The translations under genes and the position numbers were made by a program. The notes beneath the pieces were generated by a model that was not told the origin of the DNA, did not search any database, and worked only from the letters and a program-made list of their open reading frames with translations. From Copromyces sp. CBS 386.78 (Eukaryota > Ascomycota > Sordariomycetes > Sordariales > Sordariaceae), in the NCBI GenBank assembly GCA_030685235.1, contig MU839170.1, positions 62,001 through 126,000 of the forward strand: DNA of 64,000 nt, written 5' to 3'. Positions 58,030 to 64,000 of this stretch are shown in pieces (position 1 is the stretch's first letter; each line of letters starts with the position of its first letter).

Positions 58030-60269
58030 ATGTATAAACCTTCCTTCGAAGGCCCTGTCGCCTCAGAACCGCATTCTTGTGGCTGGTGTCAGGAGATAAT
58101 ACTCAATGCCCAGAGTCAATCTGCAAATAGAGATCCAAGGACTGGAGTCGTCTCCTTGCGTTTCTCAACAGTACTGCTACAGGATGGCATCCGTTTGGGC
58201 TGCGTCTTTTTGCGGCAACTATTCGAAAAAAAAACACACACAATGGGAGAACATGAGATGAGATCTATGTGAAGTTCGACCCTTCTAACGATATTGGAAA
58301 CATAACGTCCATATATTCGCCTTCTCATACCGGCTGCGACTTTGATATTCTTGCATCTGCCAGTGAGTACCATCTACACCAAAACATGTCTTCGTTACCA
58401 ATAGCCTAACAATTGGTCCCAAGACGATCACAGTGGTAACTGGCTGAGATCACGCGAATCGACATTCTGGGATCTCAGAGACCCAAACGTCCTCCAGAAA
58501 GCGTACCAATGGTTGTCTCACTGCAAAGAGCGCCACGCAGCCTGTCATACACCCAAGTACAGGGCTGTTCACCTCCACAACAATCCCAGCAATCCTTGAA
58601 CTTCTATCCTACGCGGTTGTATGCATCAGCGTTCCCAATACTACGGGGATTCAGCTGGTTCAACCGTCACAAGGAGTGTCATACGCTGCCCTAAGTTTTC
58701 ATAAGAGCGGGAGGGAACCGGGCATCACAGTACGGAGTAACTTCATGCAGCGCCATTCTCCATTCCCGGTCGAGGGATTACCCAAGTCCATCCAGGAAGC
58801 CATTCTAGTTGCTAGAGCTCTTGGATTTAAGTATCTTTGGATTGATAGTCTCTGCGTGGTTGCTGACGACCATGCCATGGTGAGGCAGGAGAAGCGCCAC
58901 CTGGATCAGATTATCCAAGGAGCCGACCTACTGATCTCGGCAGCGAGGTCACCAGCTAGCGACGGCTTTCTAGGCCCTTGCCCCCTCCGCGCTTGACAAG
59001 GCTGCCGTACCGCTGTCCGGACGGGGGGCCAGGAACAGTCATTGCTTAGGAACAGATCAACAAGCTGGAACCATTACACAAGGTCAGCTATACGCTGCAA
59101 GAACACTTGCTCGCCAAGAGACTTTTGATATTCGGGACGTGTGGGCTCAGATGGGTTTGCCAGGAAACAACGGGTGCGGATGGTGTCCAGGCAAATGCCG
59201 TCTACTTGCGAGGGACGAGAAATGACGGTACCCTCTCAAAGAGCTCGTGGACGGAAATGAGCTAACAGAGCGGTTATACATACCCTCACAGTCTAATAAC
59301 TGGCTCGAGGAATGGCTCGGGCTAGTCGCAGCCGTCATGGGCAGACACTCGGCCATCGAGTCCCGAGTTCCTGAGATGCAGAAAGTGGACAGCCGGCTCC
59401 TGGGCGTATCAGCCATAGTAGCTGCATACTCATCCAGAGACACCGGGAACTATCTCGCCGGACTGTGGCAAAAACACCCGCAGCGCCAGCTACTCTGGCA
59501 ACTAGACGACAGAGTGCTCGGCGCGGCAGTCGAACAACACAACACCAACTGCCCTTCCTGGTCCTGGGCCGCAACGCCAGGTCAAAAGCGGTGGATTCCG
59601 TACCAGGACTCAACTCAAATGGCCGACACCACCGACACACTTGAGGTTATTAGCACCGATTATGTCCAGCCCCTATTCCCCGAAGCGCCCTTTGGCCCCG
59701 TCAAACCCGGGTTCAAGCTGCAAGTGGCCGGTTATCTGGCTCCCGTGCAACTCTAGTATGGGGGCATGGAAGCCATCAACTTCACCGACCCCGAAAACAC
59801 GGAAAGCGGCGACCCTACAGACGCAGACCGCTCGCTCCTCCGGCGCTGGCGCGAGTGGCCCGCCGCTCAGCAACGGTGCGCTTTACTCACTGTTGGAGAG
59901 CCCCACCCTTTCGTCGGCCACGACCGTCCCATCGCCACAGCTATCCTTCATTCTCCCGCCAGCAGTCTGCATGGAGACCACAAGTACTATTGCCTAGAAG
60001 TTTACAGCGGAGAACCCGACGGGCTGAACGGCATTGACGCGGACTTGGGTGTCATGATGAACAAAGGGCGGGATCCGAGATTGGATGACGATACTTATCA
60101 GCTTTATTCGGTGGGCTTGCTGCTAAGACATGAAGGCGAGGCAAGGTTCTCGAGGGTGAGGGTGTAGGTGGTGGAGGAACCGGGGCCGGATGAGGCGAAG
60201 GAGGTTTATGGGGATAAAAGCACGCGTGAATTAGCGAGGTGGGAGAGGCAGATGATCGAGCTTGTTTGA
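58030..60269 (+). pseudogene. decayed HET-domain (heterokaryon incompatibility) gene
   Basis: Fragments in several frames together follow a HET-domain protein: an N-terminal SCGWCQEI segment, WLSHCKERHAAC, YPTRL, VSYAALS, then LPKSIQEAILVARALGFKYL with WIDSLCVVADD, ADLLISAARS, LPYRCPDG, TLQEHLLAKRLLIFGT and a C-terminal part with YLAGLWQKHPQRQLLW, CPSWSWA and DTYQLYSVGLLL. No frame spans them. Lesions: a shift by an A9 run (58226-58234) leading to a stop at 58270, frame changes near 58555, 58625 and 58980, a TAG at 59047, another shift near 59230, and TAG stops at 59754 and 60165 in an otherwise open frame. The usual W-G after YAALS is missing. One old intron (donor GTGAGT at 58363) is still visible. 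HET proteins trigger cell death on fusion of unlike strains. A sequencing artefact is unlikely because the neighbouring genes are intact. Confidence 0.85.
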
Positions 60270-61153
60270 GGTCTGAAGCCTTGGATGGGTGTTGGTGTTG
60301 GTATTGTTGTGGGAGTTTGGTTTTTATGGGAGTGTCCATCATTATATTCGTTTGTGTTTGATGACTTGGTGATGCTTTTAACGATTGTAACGAAACTATC
60401 TATATGGCTTGCCAGGTACAAGACGAATTCTTTGCTACCTACCCTTCAAGTTCAGTATAATCCCACCTTGATAGCAATGTTTTCCTTGTGTTCTTTGACT
60501 GATACTTCGTACAGTATCCAACCAGCCTTCTGTTTTGATTGGGCCCTTAAGTCCAAGTGCCGAGTAGTTCAAGTAGGCATTTTAAGCCTACCACTCGGAG
60601 TCACTCTCTCAAGAAAAAGGGGGAAAGTAAACAAAGCCAAGGTTTAACCCACCATCTATTCAACCAGGTCACTCCCCGGCACTTTAACAACCTCCTGTCA
60701 TGACCACCGATTATTCCCTTGTCCTGTAATAAGGGAAAGCACAGGAAAGGGTTATAAGCTGAACAGATAAAACATATGAAGGAAAAAATTATTTGCGCCG
60801 AAGTCATCCCAAAAAAAATATTTATAGTGCTAGAGGAAGAATCAGAGCGTTGACGCAAAGACCGAGAAAGAAAAAAAGATAGCAATCACATCAGGCACTG
60901 ACACCACTTCAATCGCAAAGAACACGAGTCAACTACAAGGGGAATCTCAAATTGGTATTTAGGGTAGTTCGTAACTCCAATAGCTTCGCATCGCCATCAT
61001 CATAGCACATCCTCGCTTTTCCTTCCTTCTCAAGTGTTAAATATCTCCAACTTTCTTAGTCAATCGTCATCATCATAAGTTCCAAATCCTCCCTTATCCT
61101 GCAGGTTTCCTGCGGGCCGTCGTGATGGGTGCAGTACGTTGACTCTACTTCCC
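60270..61153. other. convergent 3' intergenic region between the HET relic and HET-C
   Basis: About 0.9 kb, AT-rich relative to the genes, with an A-rich stretch near 60770-60885. No gene is supported. Confidence 0.5.
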
Positions 61154-63732
61154 CTAGAATGGCCAACGACGCTCACGCTCTCCGCTCTCGTACTCCCTCC
61201 TTCTCTCCTCAAACGCGTCCTTAGCCCGTTGAGCAATCCTGTCCAGGAGACTAGGGCTCGAGGGACGCTCCGGATCGGGGTAGGCGAGATCCTCGTCGTC
61301 GTGGCGGCGGTTAGAGTATCCGCCGCCGCCGCCGTACTCCTCCTCGTCATCGCGACGGTACCTGCGCTCCTCGCGGTACTCCTCGCCATCATCACGGCGG
61401 TATCGACGGTCCTCGTAGCCGTAGCCATCGGCGCCGTTGTCGTCCTGCTCATAGCGACGATACTCCTGACGTTCGCTGCCATCGTCGTACCGCGTCTCAG
61501 TATACTCGGCCTGGCCGTAGCGGCTGCCGTCTTGGCCATACTCGGTCGTGGTGTCCGAGTATCCGCCGTCGGGGGTGTAGCCGCTGGAGCGATAGGCGCT
61601 GGTCGCATCGTTATTGAAACCACCGCCTAGAATGTTGCCGGCGACCGCGCCGAGGAGACCGCCCTGGCTGTTGCTCTGCTGGCCGCTGAGGAAGTCGGAG
61701 AAGCCCTGCTTGACACCGCCCATGATGCGGTTGGCGGCGGCGCCTGCGATCTTGTCCTCCATGGTCTCGGGCGCCTCGTTCTTGAAGTTCTTGTGCATGC
61801 CCAGGGGCTTGCCGCAGCCGTGGCCGCAGTCCTGGACGCCTTCCTTGTGGTTCTCGCCGTTCAAGACGCCATCGCGGCTGAGCTTCTGGCGGTACTCCTC
61901 ACGAGCGTCCTCGCCCAGATCGTTCCACCACTCCTCGACGGCGGAGAACATCATCTGGCGACCCTCCTCAGCACCGTCCTCTCCCATGTCACGCTGGGCG
62001 GGGTGGTGAAGAATGCCGTAGATGATTCTGTTCATAAGGCGGTCGACATCAGCGCCATCATCGTCCCAGGCGTCCATCAGCTGAGGCACAACCCAGCTGA
62101 TCACCTTGGAGGCAGTGCGACCGGCGATCTCGTTGAGAATCTAATCCAAAGTTAGCACAGAATCACTTAGAAAGGATATGGACAAGCGTAGCGAACTCAC
62201 GTTGGAGAAATGGTCCTTGGACAACATGGAATGGGTAGGGTCGGTGCAGTTGTCATCCTCGAAAACAACGTGCTGCTCGTTCTTGGAGCTGTTGATGATC
62301 TCGGTAGCACCGGTGGCAAGCTCGTTCTTGATCTGGTCGATGAGAGGAATGATAACCGGAGCAATGATCTGGAAAACGAAAAGAGAAAGCTGCTCCTCGA
62401 GCTGCTCAACAAGCTTGGGCAGGATCGGGATCTTCTCAATAGCCTTCGAGATGGTCTGGAGGAGATCGTCGTGAAACTCGATGACAGGCATAACCTGGCG
62501 GTAGACCTGCTGGACGTAAACGGTGAACTCCTCAGGCTCTCTTGGGGACACGCTCATGTTCTCAAGCTGCGAGTTGGCTGCGTTCTCCTGGATCTCGTCA
62601 AGCTGGTTCTTCTTGTCGCCGCCGATCAAGCCATCGGGGATCTTGTCCAACAGGTCACGGAGAAGGCTGGTGTCGCTGTTGCGGCCGGCCTTCAGGGTTC
62701 CCTCGAGATCCTCGATTTCGCTCTGGGTCATCTTGTCGGACAGTTCTCCGGTGACGGAGTGCAAGAAATCAACACCACCGAAAGTACCAGTGACAATGGG
62801 GTAGACCGAGCCGCGAGCGCCCGGGATGCGCAGCTTGGTGTCGCGGCCGACGTGGGGGAAGACGTCGCGCTCGCCCATCTCGATCAGAGCGAGCTCGGTG
62901 TAGTTACTGTGAGCGAGGTAATCTGCAAGCTATTAGCCAATGTGTCACTCGTCGTTGAAAGATTGCCGTAACCGTCTTCTTACCCTCCAAGCAATGCAAT
63001 CCGGTACCCATAAGGCGGAGAGCTTCGTAGAGCTCGGTCTTGTCATTGGTCTCCTTGTACGAGCGACCTAGACGAATGCACCTGGAGAAGAGCTTGCGAA
63101 CATGCTCGGCAGAGGTCATGATGCCAATGTTCTCGTTGGCAATATAGTTCTTCATGCCGGTCTCGGGGTCAATGGCCAGCTCGACACCCTCGTCGATAGG
63201 GCCACGGAGGCGGGGGTCGTAGTCGCGGGCGTCCACGTTGTCGGCATAGTTCTTGGGGTTGTCGATATGGTCCTCGGGGCGGTAGCAGCCCAGGCGGTCG
63301 GCAGTGACCTCGAACTCGCGGCTACCATAGCCGAAGGTCAGGAAACCGAGAATGCAGAGAAGGAGACGGATGGCTTCGGCGGAAACAGCCTTGACGGTGC
63401 CGACATCGATGGCTTGGGAGTAGTCGCGGAGCCAGTTGCCAAAGTAGACGCGGGAAACGGAGAGCTTGTCGAAGGTCTTGCCGCCCATGGCGCGCGCCAT
63501 GACGATCTTGAGGAGGGCATCTTCGATATCACCGTGGCGCCCTGTTTCCCATTTCTTTGATTAGCACCACAAACGGTAAAGATATCTGGCTGGTTTAAAA
63601 AAACGTACAGTTTTGGCCCTCGACCTTGGAGATTCCAGCAATGTTACCGGCACCAAAGGCCAAGGCAGGGCTGGCGAACAGGTAGATAACGAGGAACCCG
63701 AGAACAATCGGGTAAGGTTTGAAGGACGCCAT
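61154..63732 (-). CDS. HET-C family protein (heterokaryon incompatibility C type)
   Basis: Predicted exons are 63732-63609, 63541-62984, 62922-62201 and 62140-61154, giving 796 residues. A cleavable signal peptide (hydrophobic core IVLGFLVIYLFASPALA) is followed by FGAGNIAGISKVEGQNWRHG and MGGKTFDKLSVSRVYFGNWL, HET-C signatures. Further conserved parts are NYIANENIGIMTSAEHVR and HCLEGDYLAHSNYTELALIE. A long helical region and a segment with CGHGCGKPLGMHKNF follow. The tail is rich in Tyr/Arg/Asp/Gly (repeated YRRDD units). In Neurospora het-c alleles act in vegetative incompatibility together with the HET-domain gene pin-c; the basal role is unknown, with links to the plasma membrane. Neurospora HET-C is, from memory, longer with a glycine-rich tail; this one has only a short glycine run, so it may be a paralogue. 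Confidence 0.93.
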
Positions 63733-64000
63733 TTTGACGGCTTCGTATGGTCGATAAGTTGCCTTTACTGACAATACGATTGTCTTTTGGTTTAGATCGA
63801 AAAGAAGGGGAAAGGGAAGAGTTCAGGTACGCTCCAGGCAGCGAGTCGTGTCGGGTCTGTCGGCGTCATGTCAGCTGAAGTTAGCAAGTAAACGGGACGG
63901 AGTGGGAACCAGGGAGCACCCCTCTCTCCCTAGAGGTAGCTCGACCCTTAATTCGCCCTCGCCCGCGCCGTCATGGAAAGCGTACCACTTTGCCCTTCTG
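63733..64000. promoter_or_regulatory. 5' flank of the HET-C gene at the right edge
   Basis: Upstream sequence of the minus-strand HET-C gene; no other gene start is visible before the window ends. Confidence 0.5.

Noticed and set aside
58030..60269. RIP (repeat-induced point mutation) as the cause of HET gene decay
   Set aside because: GC content and codon style remain near normal and most lesions are frame changes rather than dense C-to-T transitions, although the three TAG stops could be C-to-T changes.
61139..61630. Antisense hydrophobic frame over the HET-C tail
   Set aside because: It is the complement of Arg/Asp/Tyr-rich codons and looks like membrane segments only for that reason.

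Overview
The window reads as euchromatic nuclear DNA of a filamentous ascomycete, most likely a Sordariales relative of Neurospora or Sordaria. The signs are short introns (mostly 50-150 nt) with GTAAGT/GTATGT donors and CTAAC-type branch sites, C-ending codon preference that leaves long empty antisense frames, CT-rich leaders, two Zn2Cys6 regulators, a HET-domain relic and a HET-C family gene. I found no rRNA, convincing tRNA, transposon or CRISPR array. All exon limits come from my own reading of splice sites and frames and need transcript support.

Layout, left to right: (1) 1442-4017 (+) membrane-anchored M28 peptidase of the glutamate carboxypeptidase II type; (2) 4447-6079 (-) four-helix MARVEL-like membrane protein; (3) 7311-9646 (-) Zn2Cys6 regulator; (4) 10755-11554 (-) small DUF3807-type protein; (5) 12129-13488 (-) mitochondrial NADH-cytochrome b5 reductase; (6) 14602-16350 (-) Nbp2-like SH3 protein; (7) 18652-19512 (+) Ssu72 phosphatase; (8) 22420-25149 (+) Spa2 polarisome scaffold; (9) 26615-32308 (-) IQGAP; (10) 34121-35948 (+) IMP dehydrogenase; (11) 36912-38343 (-) saccharopine dehydrogenase (lysine-forming); (12) 40428-43056 (+) second Zn2Cys6 regulator; (13) 44293-47125 (+) AAA+ ATPase; (14) 47760-49400 (-) Beclin-1/Atg6; (15) 49963-54036 (+) Scm3/HJURP-type centromere chaperone; (16) 54991-56297 (-) casein kinase 2 alpha; (17) 58030-60269 (+) decayed HET-domain gene; (18) 61154-63732 (-) HET-C family protein. 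A fragment of a further minus-strand gene may run off the left edge.

Most genes are conserved housekeeping genes that work in separate pathways: GTP and lysine synthesis, transcription termination, autophagy, centromere assembly and kinase signalling. Two neighbourhoods stand out. The Nbp2-like, Spa2 and IQGAP genes, all linked to polarity or the cell cortex, sit within about 18 kb, with Spa2 and IQGAP convergent. At the right end a HET-domain gene broken by several frameshifts and stops lies about 0.9 kb from an intact HET-C gene. That layout recalls the het-c/pin-c nonself-recognition pair of Neurospora, with the HET partner lost. Other notable features are two inferred GC-AG introns, tandem recent duplications inside the IQGAP gene, and a Gcn4/CPC1-type site upstream of the lysine gene.
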